Source: CAZQFS01 sp964592755 (lineage in GTDB: Bacteria; Hydrothermota; Tepidihabitantia; Tepidihabitantales; Tepidihabitantaceae). Taken from it: a stretch of DNA of 15,367 bases. The translations under genes were made by a program, and so were the position numbers. The stretch lies in NCBI GenBank assembly GCA_964592755.1, contig CAZQFS010000064.1, positions 1-15,367 of the forward strand, given 5' to 3'. Numbering within the stretch: the first letter of the stretch is position 1; every line of letters begins with the position of its first letter. This document shows, piece by piece, positions 1 to 7,223 of the stretch. Under the pieces are notes generated by a model. It saw only the letters and a program-made list of their open reading frames with translations, had not been told where the DNA came from and did not search any database.

Positions 1-148
1 CCGCCCGCGGCCTCGCCGTGTCCCCGCCGACCACCGCTTACTACGGCATGCGCCCTCCCAGTAAAGCCGAAAGTCGAACCGGTGATACAACCGGAACGTC
101 CTCCCCATTCGCTCGGTAAATTATAAACACAGGCCCGGCGGCGGGGGA
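1..148. other. Window edge, no gene assigned
   Basis: No recognisable product. The third forward frame is open from the edge to a TAA at 117-119 and is rich in Ser, Thr, Pro and Gly, so it could be the tail of an upstream plus-strand gene. About 38 codons are too few to identify it. An AT-rich TATAAA (122-127) precedes the DUF2752 gene and could be a -10 element, but no good -35 is visible at the right distance. Confidence 0.2.
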
Positions 149-154
149 TTGAAC

Positions 155-652
155 GTGGCGGTGTTGGGGTTGGCGGGCTTTTGTCTGCACCTGGTGGCGC
201 TGGTGGGAGCGGTATGGGTTCTGTCCAACCTGGAACGAACTTTCCGCGCCGCGGTCGGGACCCTGCGATGGCGTATCAAACTGGCGATGATCGGCATGGT
301 GGTGTTGTTCGGATGCCGGGTTTACACGGGGAGCCAGGCGTTGCTGTATCGATCCGTCCATTCTCAACTCGAGCTCCTCAATGTCGTTGCGCTGCTGATC
401 GCGTCCGCGGTCGTGACGTTGGCACTCCTTCCGGTGGAACTGGTCGAACGGCTGCCATCGGTCTGTCTGAACCGGCGCCTGTTCGGATTCTGCCCGGGCT
501 GCGGCACGGTGCGGGCTCTGTCCCACCTGCTGCATGGCGACCTGACCGGAGCACTCAAGCAAAACATCAACTGCCTGGTAGTGGCACCGCTGCTACTTGG
601 GCTTGCGGCGTGGTATGCGGCGGTAGCATTACGGCCCCGCCGCCTTTCCTGA
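155..652 (+). CDS. DUF2752 family integral membrane protein
   Basis: The product is about 165 residues of unknown function. The identifying block is a Cys-Pro-Gly-Cys-Gly motif (about residues 113-117) followed by TVRA, then an LLHGDL stretch and a KQNINCL segment, which is the DUF2752 signature. Four hydrophobic stretches (about residues 2-24, 42-56, 72-96 and 138-158) predict a multi-pass inner-membrane protein. The N-terminal half is longer than in the short members of the family. A TTG at 149 is an alternative start, but the GGGGGA at 143-148 leaves no spacing to it and sits about 6 bases before the GTG at 155, so GTG was chosen. DUF2752 genes often lie beside small CD225/TM2-like membrane genes, but none can be confirmed at the window edge. 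The two Cys could bind metal or form a disulfide; that is inference. Confidence 0.75.
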   Translation: MAVLGLAGFCLHLVALVGAVWVLSNLERTFRAAVGTLRWRIKLAMIGMVVLFGCRVYTGSQALLYRSVHSQLELLNVVALLIASAVVTLALLPVELVERLPSVCLNRRLFGFCPGCGTVRALSHLLHGDLTGALKQNINCLVVAPLLLGLAAWYAAVALRPRRLS

Positions 653-672
653 AGGATGAAACCGCCGGCGGT

Positions 673-700
673 TTGACTTCGCCGGGCGCGAACCTAGAAT
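673..700 (+). promoter_or_regulatory. sigma70-like promoter for the M1 aminopeptidase
   Basis: A TTGACT -35 (673-678) and a TAGAAT -10 (695-700) are separated by 16 bases. Transcription would start near 707, giving a leader of about 37 bases that contains an AAAGGA ribosome site at 731-736, seven bases before the ATG at 744. The promoter begins about 20 bases after the DUF2752 stop, so the peptidase is probably transcribed on its own. Confidence 0.7.
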
Positions 701-743
701 GTTATCCTTCGGCGAGGGTTCTCTCCCAAGAAAGGACAATACC

Positions 744-2759
744 ATGAAGAGATTCGTGACCTTGTTCGCATTCCTGCTTGCCGGTCTGGCCTCGGCCCAG
801 CCGTTCCACGAGGGCAAGTACGCCCTGTTTCCGCGGCCCGAGCCGACCGACCGCGAGTCGACCCACCACTTTGACGTCCGGCACTACCGGATCGACCTGA
901 ACCTGCCCATGGTCTCGGGCGCGATGAGCGCACGATGCCAGGTCAAGCTGGTTCCGCGTCACGATGGCTTTGACACGTTCAGCCTGCACTTTGTGAATCT
1001 GGTCTGCGACTCCATCCGTCGCGCGGGCAACGCCTGCACGTTCACAGCCGGAAGCGGCCGGCTGCTAGTGGACCTGGACCGCACGTTCGCCAACGGCGAG
1101 ACCCTGGCCGTGGATGTCTACTACCACAGGAATTCGGGCACGTCGAACCGTGGCTACTACTGGTACGCGCGCGGTACTCAGAACATCCCCCACGCGGTGA
1201 CGTATTCGGTGACCGAGACCGATGACTCGCGTTACTGGTTCCCGTGTTTTGATCAGCCGTGGGACAAGGCCGAACAGGGCTGCCAAGTGAACATCACGGT
1301 CCCGGACTCGATGTCTGGCTGCGCCAACGGGACGCTCGACTCGATTACGTCCGGCTCCCAGACGAAGACGTACTGGTGGACCCACCGGTTCCCAATATCC
1401 ACCTACCTGATGTGCTTTGCCGCGTCGAAGTTCGCGGACTGGCAGGTCTGGTGGCAGCACGGCTCGGACTCGATGCCGGTGCGCTACTACGTCTGGCCCG
1501 AGGATTCAACCCTGGCGGCAAACAACTTCTCGCGCATGAGTGACATGCTTACCTTCCTCTCGCAGCCGGACCGGTACGGGCTCTATCCCTTCTCCTCCGA
1601 GAAGTACGGCATGGTGGCGGTCTATCCCTACCCGTGGGGCGGAATGGAACACCAGACCATGACCACGATTCACCGCCAATGGGCGCGCTCGGGCTCGGTT
1701 AACGGCATCGTGCACGAACTCGCCCACCAGTGGTGGGGCGACATGGTGACGTGTCTGGACTGGCGGAATATCTGGCTGAACGAGGGATTCGCCACCTACT
1801 CGGACGAGTTGTACGAGTACCACTACCGGGGCCGGTCGTCATTCATCAGCCTGATACAGGGGCGGGCCGACGACTACTTCAGCGAAGAGGCGAGCGACCC
1901 GCACCCGATTTACGACCCGCCGCCGGGCCACGAGTTCGACTGGGGTCACTCCTATTGCAAAGGCGCGTGGGTGCAGCACATGCTGCGCTACGTGCTGGGC
2001 GACACCAACTGGGCATCGCCGGGTGTCTTCTACCAGGCGCTGCGCGCTTACGGCGACAGCCTGAGGTATGGCACGGCCAACACCGACGATTACGAACGGA
2101 TTGTCGAAGGCGTGACCGGCCTCGACCTGGAGTGGTTCTTTGACGAGTGGGTCTACCGGCTTGGATACCCGGAATACCACCTGGGCTGGCAGGCGCGGCA
2201 GACCGGCGAGGCCTGGTCAGTGATACTGAATCTGAGTCAGAACAACATGTCCGGGGCGCCATCGTGCTTCCACATGCCGGTTGAACTGCGGGTGCGGTTC
2301 GCCTCGGGCGACACGGTCATCCGCTACGAAGTTGCGTCCAACCCGCAACGCAACGAGTTCCCGGTCCGCGCCCAGCCGGTGGGCGTGGACTTTGACCCGA
2401 ACGAGTGGATTCTGGACCAGGCCTCGGTGACGGTGGGCATCGAGGAGAACAAGGCCGCGACGGTTACGCGACTCACCCTGCTCGGTTCCAACCCTGCTTC
2501 TGCTGCCGTGCACCTGCAGGTTGAGCTGCCCGTATCGGGCAACGTCAGGCTTGAGGTCGCTGACCGGGCCGGCCGGCTGGTGCGCACGCTCGCGTCAGGA
2601 AAGCTGGGCCCCGGACGCACGGCTGTGCAATGGAACCGCACCGACGACCGCGGCAAACGACTCGGTCAAGGTGTGTACTTCGTAAGACTGAAGGCCGGCT
2701 CAGAGCAGCGGACCCTGAGTCTGGTCCTTGCCCCCGGCACCGGCTCGGGTATCTTCTGA
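744..2759 (+). CDS. Secreted M1 family zinc aminopeptidase with C-terminal sorting-like domain
   Basis: The 671-residue product is predicted to remove N-terminal residues from peptides outside the cytoplasm. A signal peptide (Lys-Arg, hydrophobic core, Ala-Ser-Ala at about 16-18) opens the protein. The M1 fold follows, with the exopeptidase motif GGMEH (299-303, variant of GAMEN), the zinc site HELAH (324-328) and the third ligand Glu347 in WLNEG, giving the canonical HExxH-x18-E. Tyr404 in SYCKGAW is the likely transition-state Tyr. All catalytic residues are present. From about 565 (GIEEN) to the end is a FlgD-Ig or type IX-sorting-like beta domain with RLVRTL and the terminal GVYFVRL motif. 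It replaces the long helical ERAP1-like domain of other M1 enzymes. The start was fixed by the signal peptide and the AAAGGA site. The last 60 bases overlap the convergent UPF0158 gene. The natural substrate is not evident. Confidence 0.93.
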   Translation: MKRFVTLFAFLLAGLASAQPFHEGKYALFPRPEPTDRESTHHFDVRHYRIDLNLPMVSGAMSARCQVKLVPRHDGFDTFSLHFVNLVCDSIRRAGNACTFTAGSGRLLVDLDRTFANGETLAVDVYYHRNSGTSNRGYYWYARGTQNIPHAVTYSVTETDDSRYWFPCFDQPWDKAEQGCQVNITVPDSMSGCANGTLDSITSGSQTKTYWWTHRFPISTYLMCFAASKFADWQVWWQHGSDSMPVRYYVWPEDSTLAANNFSRMSDMLTFLSQPDRYGLYPFSSEKYGMVAVYPYPWGGMEHQTMTTIHRQWARSGSVNGIVHELAHQWWGDMVTCLDWRNIWLNEGFATYSDELYEYHYRGRSSFISLIQGRADDYFSEEASDPHPIYDPPPGHEFDWGHSYCKGAWVQHMLRYVLGDTNWASPGVFYQALRAYGDSLRYGTANTDDYERIVEGVTGLDLEWFFDEWVYRLGYPEYHLGWQARQTGEAWSVILNLSQNNMSGAPSCFHMPVELRVRFASGDTVIRYEVASNPQRNEFPVRAQPVGVDFDPNEWILDQASVTVGIEENKAATVTRLTLLGSNPASAAVHLQVELPVSGNVRLEVADRAGRLVRTLASGKLGPGRTAVQWNRTDDRGKRLGQGVYFVRLKAGSEQRTLSLVLAPGTGSGIF

Positions 2760-3215
2760 CGCGAGCACGAGCTCGATACCCAGCTCCCTGAGCCGGTCCC
2801 TTAGTCCCTGAGTGACGGCGTCGGTTCGGAACTCACGCCAGCGAGTCAGTTCCTCAGGATAGTCGGCGAGCGCCGCTCGGAAGCTGCGAAAGACATTCTC
2901 GCTCTGAAGTGCGGCATCCAGGCGCGCGCGCAGCGGCGGGCTCACGACGGTGCGGGTGAACTCCTCCATCGCCGCATAGCCCTGGCGCCCGGACAGAGGC
3001 GCGATACGCACGTACCGGCCGGGCACAGCCCGAATCTCCGCCAGCAGACGGTCACGGTTGTAGCTGAAGACCGGCACTACCTCGCCGGTTTCCGTGTCGA
3101 GGTAGTGAGGAATGCCTTCGGCCCGGTTTTGCAGAGCGAAGAACAGGTCTTTTGCCAGAACCGTCAGTTCGCGCACATCTGATTCTACGCCGGCCGGCAG
3201 GGGCGTCAACGTCAT
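2700..3215 (-). CDS. UPF0158 family protein
   Basis: The product is 171 residues, cytosolic, with no signal peptide or membrane segment. Family features include a LDTETGEV strand (about 39-46), RYVRIAPLSGRQGYAAMEEF (68-86), a run on bounded helices with RLDAALQ (98-104) and FRSFRAAL (109-116), then a WREF block (126-129). This is the UPF0158 layout, whose biochemical role is not established. The last 20 residues are Gly/Gln-rich and lie in the 60-base overlap with the 3' end of the M1 gene on the other strand. The start is uncertain: ATG at 3215 has a purine-rich GGCGGG upstream, and ATG at 3242 (nine more residues) has only AGGT. The frame stays open to about 3455, but the extra part is low-complexity and does not look coded. 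Confidence 0.8.
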   Translation of the reverse strand: MTLTPLPAGVESDVRELTVLAKDLFFALQNRAEGIPHYLDTETGEVVPVFSYNRDRLLAEIRAVPGRYVRIAPLSGRQGYAAMEEFTRTVVSPPLRARLDAALQSENVFRSFRAALADYPEELTRWREFRTDAVTQGLRDRLRELGIELVLASEDTRAGAGGKDQTQGPLL

Positions 3216-3887
3216 CTGACCCGCCACGATACGACCGACCATGCACCTGCTGCCGCGTGCGGCGATGGAATCGGCGGCCGAGCCGCTTCCGCAACCGACA
3301 GTGTATTCGTTGACGCGACTGCCGTCATCTCTGTTTCGGCAACTCACGTCTCGACTCGCGTGCATCATGGCCGCGCATCCGCAACTCAGCCTGGCGATTC
3401 GAGCGGCGTCTGACCTAACCTGCACCTTGGCCCGGGGAACGGCTCCCCCAGTCACTCCCCAGACTGCTCAAGGAGGCAGGTAGCAGAGGCCGCGCATAGG
3501 CCTAAGCGTCGCATGTAAGCAACTTATGCTGCCAAAGCTGAACCGCGTCCGCCTCAGACGGGCGAAGACCGCGTCCGGATGAAGTGCGCTCTGTGGGCGG
3601 CTGAGAAACCAGTAGAGCCGGCAGGTCACAGGGCACTTCCAAATCCCTGACCACATGCCATGATAGCGTCCCGCCTGTCGGACGTCGGGCGCAGAACAGC
3701 AAGTACACCCTCGACCTTCTCCATAGCTCTGCCGGCGCGAAGCTGACTCGCCTCGCCGCCCACTCTTGACGCCCGTGATGGACACCGAAGGCTTCCCGTC
3801 TTGACGACCAGAGGCAGGATACGTGTCCGTGCCTCAGGACACTAAAGAAACCGACGCGCGGGCGTGTTCGCGGCCCGAACCAGCCGG
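3216..3887. other. Intergenic region without a convincing gene
   Basis: This stretch of about 670 bases lies between UPF0158 and DUF554, both on the minus strand. Open frames exist on both strands (for example minus 3785-3468), but their translations are Arg/Ser/Cys-rich, match no family I know and have no good ribosome sites in front. A perfect-looking AAGGAGG at 3469-3475 (+) is not followed by a start codon at a usable distance. It may hold the UPF0158 promoter and remnants of a decayed gene. No clear tRNA, hairpin-T terminator or repeat was found. Confidence 0.5.
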
Positions 3888-4574
3888 CTATCTCAGGAAC
3901 AGCCCGGCCAGGATTCCGGCGACGACCAAGGCCGGCAGCATGTTGAGTACCTTGAGCTGTCTTATCTCGAGGATGTTGATGCCCAGTCCAAGAAGAATCA
4001 GCCCTCCAGCCGCGGTAATCTCGCGCACGACCGCGTCGGCCAGGACCGGCCTGAGCGAGCCGGCAAACAGTGTCAGGGTGCCCTGATACACGAGCAGCGG
4101 GATGACCGAGAAGAGCACGCCGATACCGAAGGACCCGGCCAGGGCCGCCGCGGCAAAACCGTCGAGCACCGACTTGGCGATGAGCAGGTTGGGCTTGCTG
4201 CCCAGTCCTTCTTCGATCGCGCCGAGCACGGTCATCGAGCCCATGCAGAAGAGCAGGAACGCGGTGACCATACCTTCGGTGAACCGCGCACTGGTGGACT
4301 TGAGCCGGGTCTTGAGCCAGTCGCCGAACCGGTTCAAGTGTCGGTCGATGTTCAGCAGCTCGCCTGACAGGGCGCCGAGGACAATCGAGAAGATAAGGAT
4401 GAGCAGGTGCTCGGTCCTGGCCGCCATCCTGAACCCGATGAACAGAGTGAACAGGCCAATGCCCTGAAACGCGACCTCGGCCAGTCGTCGGGGCAGACGG
4501 GCGTGGAGCAGTGTGCCGACCAGGCTGCCGATGATGACCGCGGCGGCGTTGATGAGCGTGCCGAGGATTCTCAT
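3888..4574 (-). CDS. DUF554 family membrane protein (YqgA/YdfK-like)
   Basis: The product has 228 residues and about six to seven hydrophobic segments, so it is an inner-membrane protein. It opens with GTLINAAAVIIGSLVGTLL (5-23), the typical DUF554 N-terminus. Other family blocks are GIGLFTLFIGFRMA, a GALSGELLNID loop, the GSMTVLGAIEEGL segment and GGLILLGLGINIL near the end. Length matches the family (about 230). Its role is unknown; some annotations guess transport, and nothing here supports a substrate. The ATG overlaps the stop of the MBL gene in an ATGA (4571-4574), so translation is probably coupled. It is the last gene of the tag-MBL-DUF554 unit. The stop is followed by a GC-rich stretch with a weak CGGGC/GCCCG stem that is not a convincing terminator. 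Confidence 0.9.
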   Translation of the reverse strand: MRILGTLINAAAVIIGSLVGTLLHARLPRRLAEVAFQGIGLFTLFIGFRMAARTEHLLILIFSIVLGALSGELLNIDRHLNRFGDWLKTRLKSTSARFTEGMVTAFLLFCMGSMTVLGAIEEGLGSKPNLLIAKSVLDGFAAAALAGSFGIGVLFSVIPLLVYQGTLTLFAGSLRPVLADAVVREITAAGGLILLGLGINILEIRQLKVLNMLPALVVAGILAGLFLR

Positions 4575-5416
4575 TGCAGCCGGCTCCAGCCTTCGTGTCC
4601 GGCTTCGGTTCTGCCGCCCAGTTCGAGGAATGCGGTCTCAACGTTCAGCCGGTGCGGCCCGTCATTGCCTTGCAGCGGACTCAGGCCCTCGCAGGCGCGC
4701 AGTGTCTGTGCCAGACTTCTGCCTGCCTGTACGCCGAACGCCACCCGTTCATGCAGGTCGTCAAGGTAGACGCGGTCTCGGCCGAAACGCCGCTCGATTT
4801 CATCGGCTGAGGCGGTCGCATGTCCGTGCCCGGGCACGAGCATGCGCACGTCGAGTGCGGCCAGGGTCTTGAGGGTATCGCGGTAGCGGGCAAGGCTCTC
4901 CATGACAAAGGGGATTTCGATGTCGCTCAGCATGTCGCCGGCCCAGAGCAGTCCGGTTGCGGCGTGGTAGACGACAAGATGCTCGGGTGCGTGGCCCGGG
5001 GCGTGGATCAGTCGCAGCACTTCGTCGCCGACCGTCAGCGTCGTTTCACGCTCGAACACCTCGTCCGGCTCAGGCATGGCGAACGGGTGTGTGCGTTCGA
5101 CCCGGCTCTGCCGCTCCCATTCAGTGGCCTGGCGTTCGATTGCCGCCCTGAACTCGGCAAGCACGGCCACCGCCTCGGCCTGCTGCACAACCGGCACGCC
5201 GGGAAAGTACTCCGGGCCGAGCAAATGGTCCCAGTGGCTGTGGGTGACGACCAACCGATGCGGCCGGGCATCCTGCTCGTACACCGCCGCCCGAATGCGG
5301 TCCACTTCATCCGGGAAAAGGCCCGGGTCAATGAGCACGGCCTGCCCGGCCGACACAAACACGCCGGCGTTATACGTCATGGCGCGGCAGGGAAAGAGAA
5401 AGAGGTGACGTGTCAC
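4571..5416 (-). CDS. MBL-fold metallo-hydrolase
   Basis: The product is a 281-residue cytosolic hydrolase of the metallo-beta-lactamase fold, expected to bind two metals. Ligands can be read from the sequence (numbering from the GTG start): THSHWDH gives His59, His61, Asp63 and His64; PGHAPEH gives His142; AGD gives Asp161; and PGHGH gives His197. The C-terminal third is helical and resembles the LACTB2/winged-helix tail of several MBL hydrolases (glyoxalase II or RNase-like). The substrate cannot be read from this. The frame extends to an ATG at 5449, inside tag, but the GTG at 5416 overlaps the tag stop as GTGA (5413-5416), matching the ATGA coupling at its other end, so GTG was chosen. The gene lies between tag and DUF554; no functional link with them is known to me. 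Confidence 0.88.
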   Translation of the reverse strand: MTRHLFLFPCRAMTYNAGVFVSAGQAVLIDPGLFPDEVDRIRAAVYEQDARPHRLVVTHSHWDHLLGPEYFPGVPVVQQAEAVAVLAEFRAAIERQATEWERQSRVERTHPFAMPEPDEVFERETTLTVGDEVLRLIHAPGHAPEHLVVYHAATGLLWAGDMLSDIEIPFVMESLARYRDTLKTLAALDVRMLVPGHGHATASADEIERRFGRDRVYLDDLHERVAFGVQAGRSLAQTLRACEGLSPLQGNDGPHRLNVETAFLELGGRTEAGHEGWSRLQ

Positions 5417-6003
5417 CGGCGGCTCGCTATCGCCGCGTGCCGGAAACACGTGACCAGATGGTCATTGACCATCCCCGCGGCCTGCATGAATGCGTGGCAG
5501 ATGGTCGGGCCGCAGAACTGAAAACCGCGACGACGAAGGTCCTGACTCATTGCGTCGGCTTCCCGGCTTGTGGTCGGGATATCGGACAGGCGACGACAGC
5601 GGTGGTCGATGGTGCGGCCCCGGGTGAACTGCCAGATGTAGCGGTCAAAGGAGCCGAACTCACTTTTCACGGCAAGAAACGCCCGGGCGTTGGCGATTGT
5701 CGCCTTTATCTTCAACCGATTGCGGATGATGCCCTTGTCCGCGAGGAGTCGTCGGATGTCGGCCTCGGTGTAGGCGGCGATACGCCGCGCGTCGAAGTGG
5801 TGGAAGGCACGGCGGAAGCCGTCGCGTTTCTTCAGAACTATCGCCCAGCTCAGCCCGGCCTGGAACGCATCGAGCACGAGGAACTCGAACAACTTCCGGT
5901 CATCGTGCAGCGGCACGCCCCATTCTTCGTCGTGGTAGCGGACCATCAGTTCGTTCTCGGCCGGCCAGGGACAGCGCTGGTTCGTGTTGGAGATTCGGTT
6001 CAT
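5413..6003 (-). CDS. tag: DNA-3-methyladenine glycosylase I
   Basis: The 196-residue product excises 3-methyladenine from alkylated DNA and starts base-excision repair. The TAG-specific zinc site is complete: Cys11 (RCPWP), His24 (YHDEEWG), His182 and Cys186 (DHLVTC), matching the spacing of the E. coli enzyme. LFEFLVLDAFQAGLSW (38-53) is the conserved substrate-pocket block, with Glu40 at the position of the catalytic-pocket Glu. Length is close to the usual 187-195. An in-frame TAA lies 12 bases upstream of the ATG, so this start is the only option upstream. No strong Shine-Dalgarno is seen. It is the first gene of an operon with the MBL hydrolase and DUF554, joined by 4-base overlaps, and lies about 140 bases downstream of its likely promoter. 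Confidence 0.95.
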   Translation of the reverse strand: MNRISNTNQRCPWPAENELMVRYHDEEWGVPLHDDRKLFEFLVLDAFQAGLSWAIVLKKRDGFRRAFHHFDARRIAAYTEADIRRLLADKGIIRNRLKIKATIANARAFLAVKSEFGSFDRYIWQFTRGRTIDHRCRRLSDIPTTSREADAMSQDLRRRGFQFCGPTICHAFMQAAGMVNDHLVTCFRHAAIASRR

Positions 6004-6149
6004 GGCCCGGCCAGGTTACCGCACGTCCGGCGGGAATCAAGCCGTACACAGCAAGGGGTGCATTGCGGCTCATGAGGCAGGGAGTGGGCTGACACCACAT
6101 GAGTGCTCCGCACGCACCCCGGACTGTTCGTTCGGCAGGCGGACACAAG

Positions 6150-6179
6150 ATGATACAGCTTCACCTCCGGGTCTGTCAA
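6150..6179 (-). promoter_or_regulatory. sigma70-like promoter for tag-MBL-DUF554
   Basis: On the minus strand a perfect TTGACA -35 (6179-6174) and a TATCAT -10 (6155-6150) are 18 bases apart. Transcription would start near 6143 and leave about 140 untranslated bases before tag. The -35 lies 13 bases from the end of repeat copy A. Confidence 0.65.
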
Positions 6180-6192
6180 CCTTGGTCGCCCT

Positions 6193-6307
6193 CCCGAAAC
6201 CCGATATTCAACCACGAAAGCACGGAAGGCACAAAGGAATGGGTGCACTTCGGGCTCTCGGCCATCTGCTCGGACTTCTTGCCTTTCACGGCAGTCGATC
6301 TCGGGAT
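6193..6307 (+). repeat. Dispersed intergenic repeat, copy A
   Basis: This 115-base element recurs in opposite orientation at 10813-10919. It begins with CCCGAAACCCGA, continues through CCACGAAAG and a shared AAGGAATGGGTGCACTTCGG core, and ends in TCGGGAT. Over about 108 aligned columns I count roughly 17 mismatches by hand, plus 8 extra bases in this copy. CCCGAA at 6193-6198 is mirrored by TTCGGG at 6249-6254, so the first half could fold on itself. It does not encode a protein I recognise. Confidence 0.75.
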
Positions 6308-6365
6308 GAAAACGCTCTTGAGAGTCCGGCGTCGGGCCAAAGCCGGCTCGTCACCTCGTTGCCGT

Positions 6366-7217
6366 CTATCTCAGGCATCGGCCGTAGATTCGCCAAGCAG
6401 AGAACCATGCGCCGCGGTTCTGTTTGAGGCGTGGTATGGCGGCTCGGGCTGCGGCCCGGAAATCCCGCTTCCACTCGACCGGGTAGTTGACCACCAGATG
6501 GCCGCGCATGGGTAACAGTGCCAGGAGCCGTGGCACGAAGGTGCCGAAGTCCGGCGGCCGGTCAAAGAGGTTGACCGCGACCCGACCGTATCGCCGGCCT
6601 TTCTCGAGGTATCGGCGTCGGACAACGTGAACCGGCACGTCGTCGAGCCGGAATGCGCCGCGGTTCACCCAGGTTCGTCGGACCGGGAGAAGCCGGGAGC
6701 AGAACCAGCCCGGGCCCTCGTGGAAGATGGTCTTGCGGCCCAGTTCGAGGAAGTGGCTGAAGATGTCCTGGAATGGCTCAAGCCGGGGCCGCGCCACCGT
6801 CCGGGGGCGACGCCAGTACACGTCGTCGGCACAGGTGTCTTCCAGTCTCATCCCGAGCTTGTCCATGACGCTGAACGTCGGGGCCGGCCTGCTGCGGTCG
6901 AGTGTGTTTAGGCCGACCCAAGTGCGCCCGGTCCGGCGAATAAGCGGGAACAGGGCGCGGGTGAACCGGGTGGCAATGCCATTGCCCTGAAACTCCCGCG
7001 CGACCCGCATTCCCCAGAGCCACGCATCGTCCGGGTTGAGATGGGCGACCGCGCTGAATGCGACGATGCGACCATCTTCGCGCCAGACCCAGCATTGGCC
7101 GGGCAGTCCCTGTCTGGTGTGGGCCTTGATGATGAGCCTGACGTAGAAAAAGTTCTCCAGGTGCCGGGCAAACTCCCGAACCTCGGGGAAGAATGCAGGC
7201 CGGTATGGTTCAAGCAG
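6366..7217 (-). CDS. GNAT family N-acetyltransferase with C-terminal extension; apparent CTG start
   Basis: The product is about 283 residues and should transfer an acyl group from acyl-CoA to an amine; the acceptor is unknown. The N-terminal GNAT domain begins EPYRPAFFPEV and carries the acetyl-CoA loop REFQGNGIA (about 74-82). After about residue 117 comes a roughly 165-residue extension with many Arg and aromatic residues that I do not recognise. No ATG, GTG or TTG occurs in this frame between the stop of the preceding gene (7224) and an ATG at 7010. Starting there would remove strands 1-3 of the fold and leave only the CoA loop onward. The CTG at 7217 follows an AGG by 9 bases and matches where GNAT proteins normally begin, so it was chosen. 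A sequencing frameshift is the alternative. It is the last gene of the operon, 6 bases after the subtilase-like gene and in the same frame. Confidence 0.75.
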   Translation of the reverse strand: MLEPYRPAFFPEVREFARHLENFFYVRLIIKAHTRQGLPGQCWVWREDGRIVAFSAVAHLNPDDAWLWGMRVAREFQGNGIATRFTRALFPLIRRTGRTWVGLNTLDRSRPAPTFSVMDKLGMRLEDTCADDVYWRRPRTVARPRLEPFQDIFSHFLELGRKTIFHEGPGWFCSRLLPVRRTWVNRGAFRLDDVPVHVVRRRYLEKGRRYGRVAVNLFDRPPDFGTFVPRLLALLPMRGHLVVNYPVEWKRDFRAAARAAIPRLKQNRGAWFSAWRIYGRCLR

Positions 7218-7223
7218 GGTCGG

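Larger units (their letters stand above)
6004..6365. other. Inter-operon region: tag leader, promoter and dispersed repeat
   Basis: This gap lies between the end of the GNAT gene and the start of tag. From right to left on the minus strand it holds about 58 bases after the GNAT stop, a dispersed repeat (6193-6307), a promoter (6150-6179) and an untranslated stretch of about 140 bases before tag. No gene was recognised. Short ATG-initiated frames in the leader were not supported by a ribosome site. Confidence 0.6.

Noticed and set aside
41..562. Minus-strand open frame of 173 codons at the left end
   Set aside because: It is rich in Gln, His and Arg, lacks any domain, and lies opposite the DUF2752 gene, which has its family motif.
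3841..3887. Possible terminator after DUF554
   Set aside because: The CGGGC/GCCCG stem is only 5 pairs with a 9-base loop, and the TTTCTTT follows 8 bases later. That is too weak to call.
3502..4641. Open frame of 379 codons on the minus strand
   Set aside because: It overlaps the DUF554 gene in another frame for most of its length. The translation is Arg/Pro/His-rich and matches nothing, while DUF554 reads cleanly, so it is a GC-driven shadow.
4820..5521. Plus-strand open frame of 233 codons
   Set aside because: It is antisense to the MBL hydrolase and tag, both of which show full catalytic motifs. The composition is that of a reversed high-GC gene.
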